Of a stretch of 64,000 nucleotides of DNA, positions 20,817 through 33,272 are shown in pieces. How positions within the stretch are numbered: position 1 is the first letter of the stretch; each line of letters opens with the position of its first letter. The stretch is from assembly GCA_033439765.1 (NCBI GenBank), contig JAULSN010000002.1, forward strand, positions 1,984,001-2,048,000, read 5' to 3'. This DNA comes from Lasiosphaeria ovina. Lineage: Eukaryota; Ascomycota; Sordariomycetes; Sordariales; Lasiosphaeriaceae. The translations under genes were made by a program, and so were the position numbers. The notes under the pieces were generated by a model. That model worked only from the letters and a program-made list of their open reading frames with translations. It was not told the origin of the DNA and ran no database searches.

Positions 20817-22249
20817 ATGGTATGTATCCGTGATGGCGTCGTCCCCTCGGTATTTTGTCTTTCTTCGTCGGTTGTGCGATTGCAATTGCGAATGCGAATG
20901 CGAATGCGAATGCGGATGCGATTGCGATTGCGATTGCGACTTCAACTTCCGGGTTTCGTCTCGTTTTGCCTCGTCTCTTCACCTAGTTCGCGATGTGGCT
21001 GGCTGGCTCTGGCTGCTCGCCCCGTGCTTGCTGCTCGCTGCTCGCTGCTCGCTGCTCGATGGCCAGGCCTAGTTCCGACGTTTTCTGCCTTCTTTCCATC
21101 CAGTGTCGTGGGAAGCTGCTAACGGCGTCCTTACATCACCACAGGGTTGCTGCATCTCTAGTCCCTCGGGCCCAAACTCTCCCTACCCGGGTGGCGTCGG
21201 CGCCTCTGGCTCGTCGCGGGCAATCAACGACGCTTCCCAAACGGCGCCCGCGTCAAGCACCCAGGCCACCAATGACGAGCCCCCCCTTTCCCCCGGCCCA
21301 GGCTCGCGCCGGCGTCGCAGACAGAGCCAGCCGTTAGCCCAGCATATCAACAAGCCGTTGAGGCGTCATGAATGGAGCAGCCGCAATCGCATGTGGACCC
21401 GTGCCGCGCTGGCACGCGAGAGGGCCGACTTCTTCGAGACGAGGGTCGCAGGCCGCCAGGAAATCTGGCAAGCCCTTCGCTCCGCCCTCGAAGTTCTCTG
21501 GGAGGCAGATGCCGCTGCCGCGAGCGGCCTGGCCGAGCTCGAGGGCGACGACGAAGGCCCCAGCGAAGAGGACCCGGCCGTGGCTCTTGCTACGGCCCAG
21601 AGTATCATTAATGCAGTCGACATCACCCTCCCCACCGGGGACCTGGCGCAAGGGGCCTATGACGCCCTGGGCTGCTACTACTCGCTCCCGGAACATGTCG
21701 TGTCCGACCCGTCAAACTTGGTCGAGCCGCCAGCTTCGACCGGCGGTGACGGCCTCAAGGATGTCAAGCCCGACCTGACAGCGGGCGACGAAACTGCCCA
21801 GGAAGAACTGGACGGCGAGGACGAAGCCGAGCGCCGGAGGGAGGAGAAAGGCAAAGGTGTCGCCGACATACGTGACCAGATCACGATCCGAGCCAGGCTG
21901 AGTGACGGGTCTCGAGACATCAGTATTTCAGTCGGGAGCGCCGAGACTGTAAGGAGCATTGCGAGATATGTTGCCGAAGAATCCCAGGTAAATATCCCTT
22001 CTACGGCCTCTCCGTGCTGTTTTGGTCTCATTCTTTTGTTCTCTCACTTCGTTTAACTCTTCCGCGCGAATCGGACCCAAGTTCGCTAGATCCGAGCTTT
22101 TGGCTGACCGCGTTCTATTTCCACAGCTCCCTGCCACCAAGAAGATCCGCATCGCCTACATGGGCAAGATCTTGAAGGAGAATTCCCCCTTGCTTGTCCA
22201 GGGCTGGAAACAAGGGCATGTAGTGAACGCCTTGGTGTTCAATAGGTAG
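20817..22249 (+). CDS. UBTD1/2 (DC-UbP)-type ubiquitin-domain protein with MGCC acylation N-terminus
   Basis: Coding exons are 20817..20819 (just ATG), 21145..21987 and 22127..22249; 322 aa. The first intron (325 bp, donor GTATGT) follows the start codon directly. Splicing gives MGCCISSPSG, a candidate N-myristoylation and palmitoylation site, as in animal UBTD proteins. The UBTD N-terminal domain runs NKPLRRHEWSSRNRMWT, then GRQEIWQALRSALEVLWE, ITLPTGDLAQGAYD and YYSLPEHV. The acidic linker is followed by a ubiquitin-like fold (ITIRARLSDGSRDISISVGS to RIAYMGKILKENSPL). UBTD proteins bind ubiquitin-conjugating enzymes; membrane attachment is inferred. An alternative start in exon 2 (ATG at 21369) would lose the acylation site. 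Confidence 0.88.
20880..20942 (+). repeat. GCGAAT/GCGATT hexanucleotide repeat in the first UBTD intron
   Basis: Four GCGAAT-like units pass through GCGGAT into three GCGATT units, so the array has changed by point substitution as well as by copy number. A second short repeat (GCTCGCT units) follows at about 21030-21057. Confidence 0.85.
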
Positions 22250-23786
22250 GAGCGCCGTCAATCACCAGCGGACAATGGGTCGTCTCATACCCACTGCTGT
22301 CATCCTCCGGATGTAACACCTTTTGTTCGACGCCTCCAGTGAGCTAGGTTTGGCAACTGGCCTTCATCCCATACGCAGCCGGTCTTTTATCTCTATTACC
22401 ATTTGGACTCAAATTCCTAGGGCTCAACAACTCAACATCCAATCCTCTCTGCTTCAAAGACAGAAGACCTTGACACGCTTGTATTTCTGCAGCTCAAGGC
22501 TATTTCGTGCCATCACGCCTTTCGACGGGGATACTCGTCTCCCAGTTGCTTCAAAGCACCTCTATTCAGCTTCAACGACGTTTCTCTCACGCCAACAGCG
22601 GCGGAGATTGTCCTTTCTCATCCCTGCGTCCCGGCAGCGTGCGATCACCTTGGGTGCTCAACAGCCTCCACCCTCTCATAAACCCAGATACCAAACTCTT
22701 TATCTCCACTACAGGCCTACACATACTCATCACATAACCCTTTGCGAATCGCTAAGGTTCTCAGGGCTTGCTCTAAACCCGCATACTACCCCCTGAACTC
22801 GACAAACTCACTCTCCTACGGCCTATCCTCTCTCCTAATCGACTTGTTTTCCTCAACGCTCCATCTACTCGAACATTTCTCACCTTTTCTTTTGCTTTTC
22901 ATATTCTTACTACGTTTAATCTCATGTCGTTATGTCATTGGTTTGTTTTTGTCGGAGTTTCGGCCGGGGAGGTCGTCATTTCAGTTGCCCTTCGCGAGTT
23001 GTCATGGCTTTCTATGGGCCTCTTTGTCGAGAAGGAGAGAGAGGCCGCATAGCGCCGGGAAAGGGCGGGTGGCACAGCAATTTAGTTTTTAATCGTGTTG
23101 CAGAGAGATGGACCGGCGGTCAGTTTCCCTGACTGACTGGTGCAGCACTCAAAGAATATCTGCTCTCGTCAGTATCCTTTTTTTTTTTTAATTAATCAAC
23201 AAACCAAACGTTCACCAAGGCCAGCCAGCATGGGTTGGTAGGAGGAACACAATACGCACGGCATAGAAAACCGGAAATAATACCCAGTTCGTCGGATGAT
23301 CTTTCTCTCCCAAAAAATTGAATGACATTTACTGTTTTTTTATTTTTATCTCCCTGTGCACAATAAACCGACCTCGTGAAGAAACCGGCTATTTATAGGC
23401 TAACCACCACCCTCATGACGACTTCCTTCCATTTCTTACTCTCTCACCAGCTTACAAGTGGAAATTGGTGGTCTGAAAAAGAACTCCTTTTGTTGACCCT
23501 GACATCAAGAATTATCTTTTTCTTCTTTTGGGGGTGCCTAGTTTCTCCCACTCTTTAACTTCCTGCACACACCTCACCGCCCTAGACAGGGCATCTTTTT
23601 TGTCGTGGTGATTATATCTAAGGCCGAACTTGAACCATGTCCCCTCCCCCCTGCTCACTTGGGCCTGCCTGCCTGCATGCCTGCCTGCTTCGAAAAAGAA
23701 CATGACCCAAACGGTTGGACAACACAACTCAGTTTTTCTACCGCTTGCTTTGCACATTTATTTCCACCACCACTCCACCCTTGCAT
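22250..23786. other. Intergenic between convergent UBTD and SEC26 genes
   Basis: About 1.5 kb with pyrimidine-rich and AT-rich stretches (22780-22930, 23170-23400) and a short GCCT-type repeat near 23664-23690. No gene is recognised. Confidence 0.5.
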
Positions 23787-26700
23787 TTAAGCAGACGACC
23801 CGATCTTGTTCAACCCCTTGAGCGACCCCAGGCTCAGGGCCAATCCTTGGGATCTGCTGCGTATCCTCACAAAGCCGGTGATGGGCCCGTCCTCGCCTTC
23901 CTTCTCAATGCTCAAATTTGCCAAAGCATCCTCGCCTAATGCATTCGAAGAAAAGTCAGTAAACACGAGCTACTCGGGAGGGGGTAGACGACGGTCAGAA
24001 GGAGGGACATGACTTACCAAACACACTTCTGGCATACAGATTTGCGCTTAGGAACTGGCAGTCGCCCTTGAGACTTGCTTCGGGCGTGAGGCAGTTCATG
24101 TTGGTGCAGGCCATCAGCTGATCTAGGAACTCGCGTAGGGTCTTGGCCTTGCTGTTGATATTAACCTTGTTTTCCCACTCAAACTCGGTCCACATTGTCC
24201 GGAACTGCGTCTCTGTGCAGGTGGCAGGCTGGATGTAGTCCATGATATCGACGTGCAGGTCGTTTAGAATGACGACATTTGTGTCAGTCGAGTGCGCGCC
24301 TTCGTACACAACGTTTCCAAAAATGACACCAGTGTCCGTGGACGACACCTTGATGGTGCACTGGACGTTGTGGAAGTCGTGTGGTCCGATGTTCTGGCTT
24401 GTTGGCCGCTCGACAACCTTGAGATCTCCCAGAGTAGCGAATTCTACCGTCAGGTTCTGCAGCGTTTCGGTTGTCTGGTTGACCAACAGCAGATCGAGCA
24501 CAATGTCGAATTGGTGAACCTTTACATATGCCTCGGCATAGACAGGGTCAGAGAAGCCGGTAAGTTGGACGACTCGGCTCAGCTTTCCGGATAAGTCTTC
24601 GGCCGCACCGCTATCGCCGCCAGTGGCACGCTCGAGATCGAGCTCGATGGTATCATTGCCATCCGAAGCGTTCTTCTTGGAAAGTTGACGTATAGAAACC
24701 ACGTCATCGACCTGGACAGCAGTCTTGGCTTTCTCATAGGCCTCCTTGGCTTCGCGCTTCTTCTCTTCCACTTGCACCATTGCCCGGAAAGCCTTCCTTG
24801 TGTCCTCGAGATAGACAGTCTCAAGCTCGTTATGTGTGTTGAACTCGGCAAGGGAGCGAACGCAGCTCATAATGCGGTCCACAGAGTCCTCGTCAATAGG
24901 TGCTTTGACAAACTGGGACTGGCCAACCCGGATAATGGAAATCATAATAAGCATGGCTTCGGCTCGGAGGGCATTTGTGCGAGCGGCGTCTTTTGAAATC
25001 TCGGAGTGGCGCATGACAAGCTTCGTGAGGGTTGCTGAGAGGACAGTGGCGAGATAGTAGTCCCCGTCCAGGATAAGTTGTCTGAGGGGGGGCTTTTGCG
25101 AGGCTTTTACGGCTTCTAGCTTGGCCGCTGCGCCTGACTGGCTGGTGAGGGCGGTTTCGGTCGCATAAGTGCCGTCAGCGAGAACTCTCCGGGAGCCCGC
25201 TGGAGTCGTCTTAGAATGGCCATTCACTTGCTCCTTCTCCTTATGTTCGTCGTCGCCATCCATATTATCCAGCAGCCGCTGCTCGGATGCAAGGATCGGA
25301 ATCTCGCCCATACTTGCCCGAATCCTCTTCCACGCCTCACGGATATCCTTTTCATCAAGCGAGTACTCGCCAACAATCCAGAGGATGCCCCGGTACACCT
25401 TGCCCGCCCGAACTTCGCTGAGAGTATCTACTAGTCTTCGAACAATGGCTGGGCGGAGCTTGGGGAACTTCTCGACGACCTCCTTGACGAAGTTGATCAC
25501 ATCAACAGCGGATGTGTTGTTAAAGTCGGCAATGAAATCCATTAACAACTCAACGACGCTGGCAGCAACTTCTGAGAACTTGACGGCGCATTGATGGATA
25601 GAGTGGATGAGCAGTTGGCGGTATTCGTTGTTCTTTTCGTACTCCTGGTCAACCGTCTTGGACAGCTCCTTCTTCAGGAGAAGAACAACTTCCTCGACGT
25701 TTTTGCTCGATACCATTTCGAGGGCAATTTCGAGCGCCTTTTTCCGTACGTCAATATCGGGGCTCGAAAGGACACGCAGAACCTCCATGGTCAGGTCATC
25801 TAGGATCCCCTCGTTCCTCTTCCGGAGCTGGTCCACGCGATCCAAGACAATCAGCTTCACGTTGTTGTCTGCCTCCTTGATCGCAAGCTCGATAAACTTG
25901 GCCGCAGCCGCTTTGACAGCTACTGGGTTGTTGGTCAGGGACGTCAGGGACGACGCTGCTTCATACACCACTGTAGATGTATCCGCATCCAGCAAATCGA
26001 AAATGAGGCGCAAGTAGCGCGCCTTGTTTTGCGAGTTCTGGGCGGCATCCTTCCTAATAAATTCAAGTTCAGCGAGCTGCATGAGCTCCTCTGCATTCGG
26101 GATGCCATCAAAGACTGTGCTCAGGTATGCCAAAGCTTTGTCGTGGTTGATGCTTGCCAGTGCGGCGAAACCGTTCCTTTTGCACGTAGGATCATTCTCC
26201 CCTTCCAGGAAAATAGCAATTAGGTCTGCTGCATCCGGAATCATGGACGGCGAGTGCTGAAATATGGAAGCGACGGCAAAGACGGCGTTCTTTCGCACGT
26301 AGGCGTGGCGGTGCTCGAGGCAAGACCTCGCGGATGACAGGAGAGGCTCAAGAAGCTCGGGCTCGCGAAGTTTGCAGAGGAAACGCAAAGTATTGCCTCG
26401 AATGAACTCGTTCGGGTGCTGCAGATCGTTCCGAATGCCGTTACTGCGGGAGAGGGTCAGCAGGGAGCCGGCGCGGGAGATATCAAAAGGGGGCGCCATA
26501 CCATACTAGGATGAACTCCTGCTTCAGCTTCCCTTGCGCGTCCAGCTTGGGGCAAACCTCGTAGTAGAAGTAGAGCAGCTTTTTGAGCTGCTTGGACTTT
26601 GAGGGCATGACGAAGCGGATGATGTGCATGAGCAATTGGGGCAGCGGATCGCCGTTCAGCACGATGGTCAGGATGCGCTTCATGGTCTCGACCTTGGACT

Positions 26701-26800
26701 CGTCGGTACCCTTCTCGAGCTGCGTCTTCAGCTCAGACACGGTCGGCGTGCCGTCAGCACTGTCCTTGACCAGGCTGTAGGCATTTTCGAGGAACGACAT
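23787..26800 (-). CDS. SEC26: Coatomer subunit beta (beta-COP)
   Basis: Exons 26502..26800, 24018..26443 and 23787..23935 give 957 aa, the normal length. [13 protein letters not shown] opens the adaptin-like HEAT region. The first splice rebuilds [21 protein letters not shown] long alpha-solenoid, a charged linker near residue 480 and the C-terminal appendage ([37 protein letters not shown]) follow. The last exon supplies [14 protein letters not shown] and [19 protein letters not shown], ending KIGSSA. Beta-COP is part of the COPI coat for Golgi-to-ER and intra-Golgi transport and is essential in yeast. Both introns sit where the conserved protein would otherwise break, so the model is secure. 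Confidence 0.97.
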
Positions 26801-27401
26801 GGCGGCGGTGGGTGGGTGGCAGGGACAGGCCAAAATGTGGTCGTCGTCGTCGTCGTCGTGATGGTGGTGCGCCTTGGGGTTTTTTTGTGTGCGCGGCGGA
26901 ATACTGCAATTATCAGGGGCGGGCGACGTCGAGCTCCTTAACGCTGATGCTGGACCCTGCGCCGAAGTTGCCTCTGGGTTGGGTCGGGGTCGGCGGGCTC
27001 GATCGGCTTCAGGAGGCTCCTGCGGGTTCAGAGGATATGTCGGAGTGGGGAGCGCGCGCTGGACAGCGTGGTGCGATCACCTCTTGTGGAAGCTAAACGA
27101 GCAACCTTGGGGATCTGTCGGTCAATCCAGATTCCAGAAGTGACATTCTGGCCTGCCACAGCTCTTCGCCAGCTGGCACGAAGCGGTCCGTGTCGTGTCA
27201 CGTGCACTAATATTTGTCCCCTCAGCAGTCGAGTGCGGTTCAGGACGGTGCCAAAGCTTTAGTGGGGCTCTGCCCCGCCATTTACTCTATCGCATCGCAC
27301 AGGCGCGTTTTGGGACAGACCGTGACTGTCTACGGATACCCGACAAGAACCTCCATAATCGCGTCTCGTTGGATGCTTCCAGTCAACTCGCAACGCCAGC
27401 C
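26801..27401. promoter_or_regulatory. Divergent promoter region of SEC26 and mago
   Basis: 601 bp between opposing start codons. A (CGT)n run at 26840-26858 lies just upstream of SEC26. No further element is recognised. Confidence 0.5.
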
Positions 27402-28166
27402 ATGTCCGCCTCAAACGAGCCATTCTACTTGCGCTACTAGTATGTACAACCAACTCTTTCCACATTCCCCCTTCCCAGAAGCTAACTTGAAATTAGCTCC
27501 GGCCATTCGGGTCGCTTTGGTCACGAATTCCTAGGTTTGTCGCTGTCCTCGATCTCACACAGAAGCTCTGTTCCACTCGACAGCCTGGCTGACCGTGTTC
27601 CGCACCCGGCAGAGTTTGATTTCCGCGTCGTTGGTGATGGTCGCAGTGCGACTGCCCGCTATGCGAACAACTCCAACTATCGAAATGACAGCCTGATCCG
27701 GAAAGAGAGTACGAGAAGTCCCTGCTCGGCCTGTTATATACTGGCTGACCATTTGTCGTAGTGTATGTCAGCTCGCTAGTCGTCGACGAGATCAAGCGAA
27801 TCATCAAGCAAAGTGAGATCATGAAGTATTTCTGCCTACCCGAGCTCTGTCAAAGGACCAAGTCTAATGAACGGACAGGGAAGATGATGGGAAGTGGCCC
27901 ACCAAGAACAAGGACGGAAAGCAAGAGCTTGAAATCCGGCTGGGAAACGACCACATCTCTTTCGAGGCAAGTTCGACTTTGGCCCAGGTGGGTGCCGTTG
28001 TTTTACACTGGCTGACAATTTACAGACAGCTAAAATCGGCTCAATCAATGATGTGACGGAATCTGCGGACCCCGAGGGCTTGCGAGTTTTCTACTATCTC
28101 GTGCAGGACCTGAAAGCTCTTGTCTTCAGTCTCATTGCCCTTCACTTCAAGATTAAGCCCATCTGA
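27402..28166 (+). CDS. mago: Mago nashi homologue (exon-junction-complex core protein)
   Basis: Six exons: 27402..27439, 27497..27534, 27613..27708, 27762..27825, 27879..27966 and 28026..28166; 154 aa. The protein reads [20 protein letters not shown], then [57 protein letters not shown] and the C-terminus [13 protein letters not shown]. It is near identical to Mago from yeasts to animals. Mago pairs with Y14 in the exon junction complex, acting in splicing, export and mRNA surveillance. The fifth intron (27967..28025) uses a GC donor (GAG|GCAAGT). With five introns in 465 coding bases it is among the most intron-dense genes here. Confidence 0.97.
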
Positions 28167-29556
28167 TCATTTATGCGCCGTTTACGAATATTGTGATACC
28201 CTTGATGGGAGTCCTGGCTTGGGGATATGGAGCCGGCTTAGAGGCTGTAAGTTATGATATTGTGGGGGGCGAGGCGGCCATTTCGGGAGGCCGTCACGGG
28301 AGGCCACCTCGGCGGCCTATCTAATCCGGGGATAGGCTGACAGGATCCGATACATGGCTAGGGTACTGGGTTTTGAGCCTGACAACCGGCCGATATCTTA
28401 CGACCTGCTTGTAAGTAAATCACGGGAGGCAGAAGTCCCTGAGTAACAAAATCCCACCTCATGCCGGGAGACACACCAACTTGACGACTTGCTCATTCTC
28501 TGGACCAGGCCAGCTTCGTGCATCTCAAGAGCGCATTTTTAGCGTTGGACCTGTAGTTAGAGACCAATCATTTGTGAACATCTGTGTTGGCTACAGGTTT
28601 GGGTAGAAACAAGTCGGTACGCTGTATCCGCAAAGCTGAATACAATGCGTCTACTCGCTGCCCATCAAATGTCGCCGCCAGCGAAGCCATGCACAGAGTT
28701 CTTATGTTGACCCTGACTTGTGCGAACTGCACAACATGCACGTGTAGCCTGGATAGATCAACTCTTTCGTTGGTCAAAGAGTGTGGGCAGGTTGCTCGCA
28801 AGGCAACTAGCTCATGCGAGGTTGACTGGCACGTAAGGTATGGACTTAAAGTTGTTGGTTGAACAGAATTCGGTGCGCTAGCGGGCTGATACTTGACAGC
28901 CCATCCGACAGCTGGCCAATGCACATCAGCGCCCAGCTCAGCAAATCAGCGATCACCGCCAGAAACCTTCCAGATTCGTCCAAGTCGGTCCTCACCTTAC
29001 GAGGTGTCATTGTTCAGCTTCTGCATCTGCTCCGGCCATCCACACAGCAGGGCAGGCTCACTCTAACGCACGATTTCTCCCCGACGCCGAGACATCTCGA
29101 TAACATCTCAAGTGAACCCCCACGGAATCGACGAGCGCCCGTGCTTTTTTTCCCCGCGAATTTCAATTCATGGCGCTGGGCTGATGATCCACACCGGTGC
29201 CCGGCCACGAGACCATCGGACCATTACATTACCCACCCAGCAACCCCCAGTTCAACGGCGGTTGCACGAGGCTTTTGTCGGTTGCGCCAGTCGCGATAGC
29301 CGAAAGGGTGCGCGCCTTCCTACAGCTCTCCACGTCGACGCGATTCGCAAGCCGACGACCAGATTCCAATTCCAGCGACTATTCGACTTCCGTGTTTCTC
29401 GCTGCATCGTCATTCAGTATCCATACTCCAAAGCGCAGGGATCAAGGAGGAGAGAGCCGCGCCCTCCCCCAGCCATCGACTCCACCCTTCGTCGACCGTC
29501 TCCCATCTTAACGCCCCGTCGCGCCGAGGGCCAGGCACATCGAAACGAGGGTGACC
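28167..29556. other. Intergenic: mago 3' flank and GID4 upstream region
   Basis: About 1.4 kb. GGAGGC/GGCGGCC motifs cluster at 28268-28320. No coding domain or RNA is recognised; 29300-29556 is probably the GID4 promoter and leader. Confidence 0.5.
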
Positions 29557-30085
29557 ATGCCCACGCCCTCCTCCAACGCGCCGGATTCCCAGTCGCCGCG
29601 CTCATTTCCCTTCTCATCATGTCCTGATCCCGATGAGCAGCAGGGAGCCCCTCTTCAATCGCCGTCCCTACTACTGCAAGACCAGCTCGAGACCGAGCCG
29701 ACGTCACCCCCGTCGCCGTCGAGCTGGCATCCGCGCCCGCCGCCCCCGTATTCCGCAGACGCCGGAACACAGGTGAGCCTTAGCATGGACGATGACACAG
29801 CTCTGTCGCTGTCGCGATCAGCCACCATGTCGCCCCGCCCGAGCCTCCTACCCGACGGTAGTCGCGATGTTGATATGGCCCACGAGCCAGAGGAGAGCAG
29901 CCACGGGGCAACCCAGGTGGGCACAGAAGAGGGGCACAAGCAGTCCGAGACGGACGAGGACATGTCCTATAACGGCAACGAGTATGGGCCGAGTGTGGCT
30001 CGCGCAGTGTTGGGGTACTATCCTGGGGGGAGCAGGACTGGTGCGGCGCCGAGGGCAGTAGCAGTAGCAGCAGCAGTAGCAGCAG

Positions 30086-30116
<31 letters not shown>

Positions 30117-30991
30117 AACCTCCAACGATACACCGAGCAGAAGAAAACAGAAGACACGCGCCGACCGCCTTTCGCCACAGGAAGAGCTGCTGGGGAATGC
30201 GACACGATGGGTTGAGGATAGCGGCCTTGTAGGCATGGGTTCTGAGTACTCACAAATGCGGGCGATAGCCACGTCGCCGTCCTCATTTCTACGGCCGGGG
30301 AGCCGGTTCGAGGGGACGCAGCAGTCTGAGAGGCAGCGCTATGACGTTCAGGTCGAAATCAAGCACGTGGATTTGCGCGAGTCGTTCCTGTGCGGTTATT
30401 TGAGGATTCAAGGTTTGTTACCCATCCCATGGCTCTCGCATGGGTCCCCTCCCGCGGCCAATACTAATTGCGAATTCCCGCACGGACAGGTCTGACAGAC
30501 GACCACCCAACACTGACGACTTACTTTGAGGGTGAGATCATCGGGACCAAGTACGGCTTCATCACCCAGCATCCGTCATGGGGGGCGACAGACAAGATCG
30601 ACTTGAACCACTGGGGCAAGTTCGTACCGTTCAAGCAATACTCAAGACAGGCACGCAAGACCGGCCATGTCTTGATTAGAGATATCGCGCAGCGCGAGAA
30701 TATTTTCATGCGATGGAAGGAGCACTTCCTTGTCCCGGACCATCGGGTTCGGACGATCAACGGTGCGAGCTTCGAAGGGTTCTACTACATCTGTTTCAAC
30801 CAGGTGCGCGGCGAAGTTAGCGGGATCTATTTCCACAGCAAGAGCGAGAAGTGAGTACAAACATCCTTGCACTGCCGTTCGGCCACGCAGCAACACGTGG
30901 GCTAACGTTGGGTCTCTCCCGCAGGTTTCAACAACTCGATCTGAAGCATGTCGAAGACAAGGGCTGTTTTGGCGCCATGGAGTTCAGGTAA
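29557..30991 (+). CDS. GID4: GID4/Vid24, substrate receptor of the GID/CTLH ubiquitin ligase
   Basis: Exons 29557..30412, 30490..30850 and 30925..30991 give 427 aa. The N-terminal 230 residues are Ser/Pro-rich and disordered and include Ala and Thr runs from a CAG/ACA repeat (30058-30117). The Vid24 beta-barrel then runs VEIKHVDLRESFLCGYLRIQ, then GLTDDHPTLTTYFEGEIIG, HWGKFVPFKQY, RWKEHFLVPDH, FEGFYYICFNQ-GEVSGIY and ends LKHVEDKGCFGAMEFR. GID4 recognises N-terminal proline degrons and leads gluconeogenic enzymes to degradation in yeast. The start is taken at the ATG at 29557; downstream ATGs exist, so the disordered N-terminus could be shorter. Confidence 0.95.
30058..30118 (+). repeat. Trinucleotide repeats (AGCAGT/AGC then ACA) in the GID4 coding region
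   Basis: The array encodes an Ala-Val/Ala run followed by about nine Thr. It lies in the disordered N-terminal part, so length change should be tolerated. Confidence 0.85.
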
Positions 30992-31544
30992 TTCCATCCC
31001 GTTGTGTGCTTGGGATTGGAAGAAAATCGGAAACAAATCGGATGGAAGGACGAAACGACTCGGGGCGAGAAAGGGGAACATGAGATGATTGCAAGGAGCA
31101 TACCCGCACGTTATATTATTAGCTGTGCACTGAGATCAGGTTGTGGGTATTTCTTTCTCCTTCTTCTTCTTCTTCGTCCTCGCGCAAAGTCTGGGTTGAT
31201 ATCAATTGCTACCCCCTTCCTCCCGGAACCTATATGCATGCCGTTTATTTCCAACAACTTTTGGCTTTATTAGCGGGGTGGGCTACTGGCAGGAACAAGC
31301 GAACTGGGTGGAATGAATGAGGAAACGTTTGCAGGATCGTAAGCCTAATGACAGGGCGGGGACGGTGCCAATTTAACAAACTTGTTCATCGGGTACAGAA
31401 CTGTGGAAATGGGAGGGGGGGAAAGGGGCGGCCATCTCAGGGGGGACAGGCGAGGGGGTTTGCTGAATGAATGCATACTTTCGTTGTACCATGCTTTCTT
31501 CAATATAAAAAGAAATGGGGTATCTAAGTAGGAGATGATCAATG
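30992..31544. other. Intergenic between convergent GID4 and TRM11 genes
   Basis: 553 bp, with a CTT-repeat stretch near 31155-31175. No gene is recognised. Confidence 0.5.
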
Positions 31545-33272
31545 TCAAGCCTCAAAGCCGGTGAAATAAGCCCGGCGAAAGGGGTTCAGCTCGTCAGCGG
31601 TCCGGCCCAGGAACGTTGTGTTCTCGACTCTCGCCTTCATGGCTTCTTGGTCGACCTCGGCGTCGGGGATGCGGCGGTATGTGATGAGCCGCCGAGACCC
31701 TGTGTGTCGTTCATTAGCTACGGGGGGTACAGAGAAGGAGCAGTATGGAAGCCGCAAAGCGGCGATTCCATAGGGCCGGGGGGAGAAGCAGGAAAACCCT
31801 CACATTTGCTAAAAACTTGAGTGCAAACAGCAACAACCTCGAGATAAGGGTGCGTCGGCACCTCGATCTCCTGGTCTTCGTCGTTCGCGGTGGGCATCCA
31901 GAACGACAGCCGCCCGTTGTCGACAAGTGTCTGGGCGGAAAACTGCAAGATGTCGTCGAGCATGGCGAGAAAGCCGTACGGCTTCTTGGGCGGGATGAAG
32001 TCGGGTTGCCTGTGGAGGTGGTTTGCAAGTCAGTGCAACCATACCACAGGATATTTTTATGTGATGTGGGGGTTTGTGGTGTTTGTGTGTTCCTTGTACT
32101 GGCGATTCCGAGACATGAAAACACGGCTTGCTTACTTGTACATCTCGATACCCTTGGGGATGACCCACGGGGACTTCTCGGGGTCGCGGACCCCGAGCAC
32201 CCGCAGGCCTTCTCGCACGCCGTAGGGGGGGTCGCAGATGATGCCGTCGAATAGGCGCCCGCGCACGCCGTCGCCCCTGGTGCCCAGAGGCATCTTGCGG
32301 ATCGGCGAGTTGGTCAGGTCGGCGGTGAAGACGCCGCCGAGCTCGCTGAGCAGGCCGTACTGCTCAAAGTTGCCGCGGAGCGTCTTCTTCTTCTCGTCGC
32401 CCCGGATGCTCCGCCCGTCGATGTCGCTGCCAAAGGCCAGTGCGCCGAACTGGGCGCAGGCGATGGGGAAGCTGCCGGTGCCCACAAAGGGGTCGTACAT
32501 GAGCTTGCCCGGCGCGGCCAGGGCGATGTTGGCCGTGACCAGGGCCAGCTCGGCGTCCATGGACGTGGTGCTGATGTAGCGGCGCTTCTTGAGGTCGAGC
32601 TTCTGGGGCAGATCCCGCGCGCCCGTGGCTAGGTAGCGGCCTAGGTAATACGACTTTGGGTCGGCGAGGCCCAGCGGCGTCGAGTTGAAGGGCCAGTCCT
32701 CGAACAGGGTGAACTCCTCGTCGGGGTTCCGCATCTTGATGGGGCCGGCGAAGCCCAGGTAGGCGAACGAGTTGATGATGCGCACCTTGTCCTCGTTGGA
32801 GCGAGACCCCTGGTACGAGTCGATGGTGAACTTGAACGAGCACGTCATGTACCGCTCCCACAGGTGCGCCGTCTGCTCGACAACGGTGGCGTGCAAGGCA
32901 TCGAGTGTCGTCCCTGAACCCCAGACCTCGTGGATCGACTGCACCAGGATAGACCGCCGGATGAGGCGTCTTGCTGTATCTTCAGAGGGAAGACGGACGA
33001 CGCAGAACGGCGACTGCGGCAAAGGGTGTGTTAAGAGGCCAGAAATCCGCATGCAAGGGGGTGGAAGCCGAGAGGAGAGAGAGGGGGGAGGGGTATGGAG
33101 GCAAGAGTCTCAATGTCTTGTGGGCAATGTTCATCCACCCACAGTACTATAAACTTACTTCAACACTATAAGAGACAACCTTCAGCTCTATACCCTCGAC
33201 TACGGCCAAGGCCTGGATCTCGGGAAGGCGAAATGTCTCGTGGGACTGGGAGAATCGAATGAGATACTCCAT
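31545..33272 (-). CDS. TRM11: tRNA (guanine-10-N2) methyltransferase catalytic subunit Trm11
   Basis: Exons 33159..33272, 32136..33013, 31804..32009 and 31545..31699 give 450 aa. The N-terminal THUMP-like part begins MEYLIRFSQSHETFRLPEIQ; splicing gives SYSVESPFCVVRLPSED. The Rossmann methyltransferase has DPFVGTGSFPIACAQFG (SAM binding) and the N2-guanine catalytic motif CDPPYGVREG. The C-terminus reads FSKWSRRLITYRRIPD and is rebuilt across the last intron. With Trm112 the enzyme makes m2G10 in cytosolic tRNAs. It is divergent from the RNase P subunit gene, and the two share a 507-bp upstream region. Confidence 0.95.

Noticed and set aside
22250..23786. A hidden gene between UBTD and SEC26
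   Set aside because: Open frames are short, pyrimidine-driven and lack motifs on both strands.
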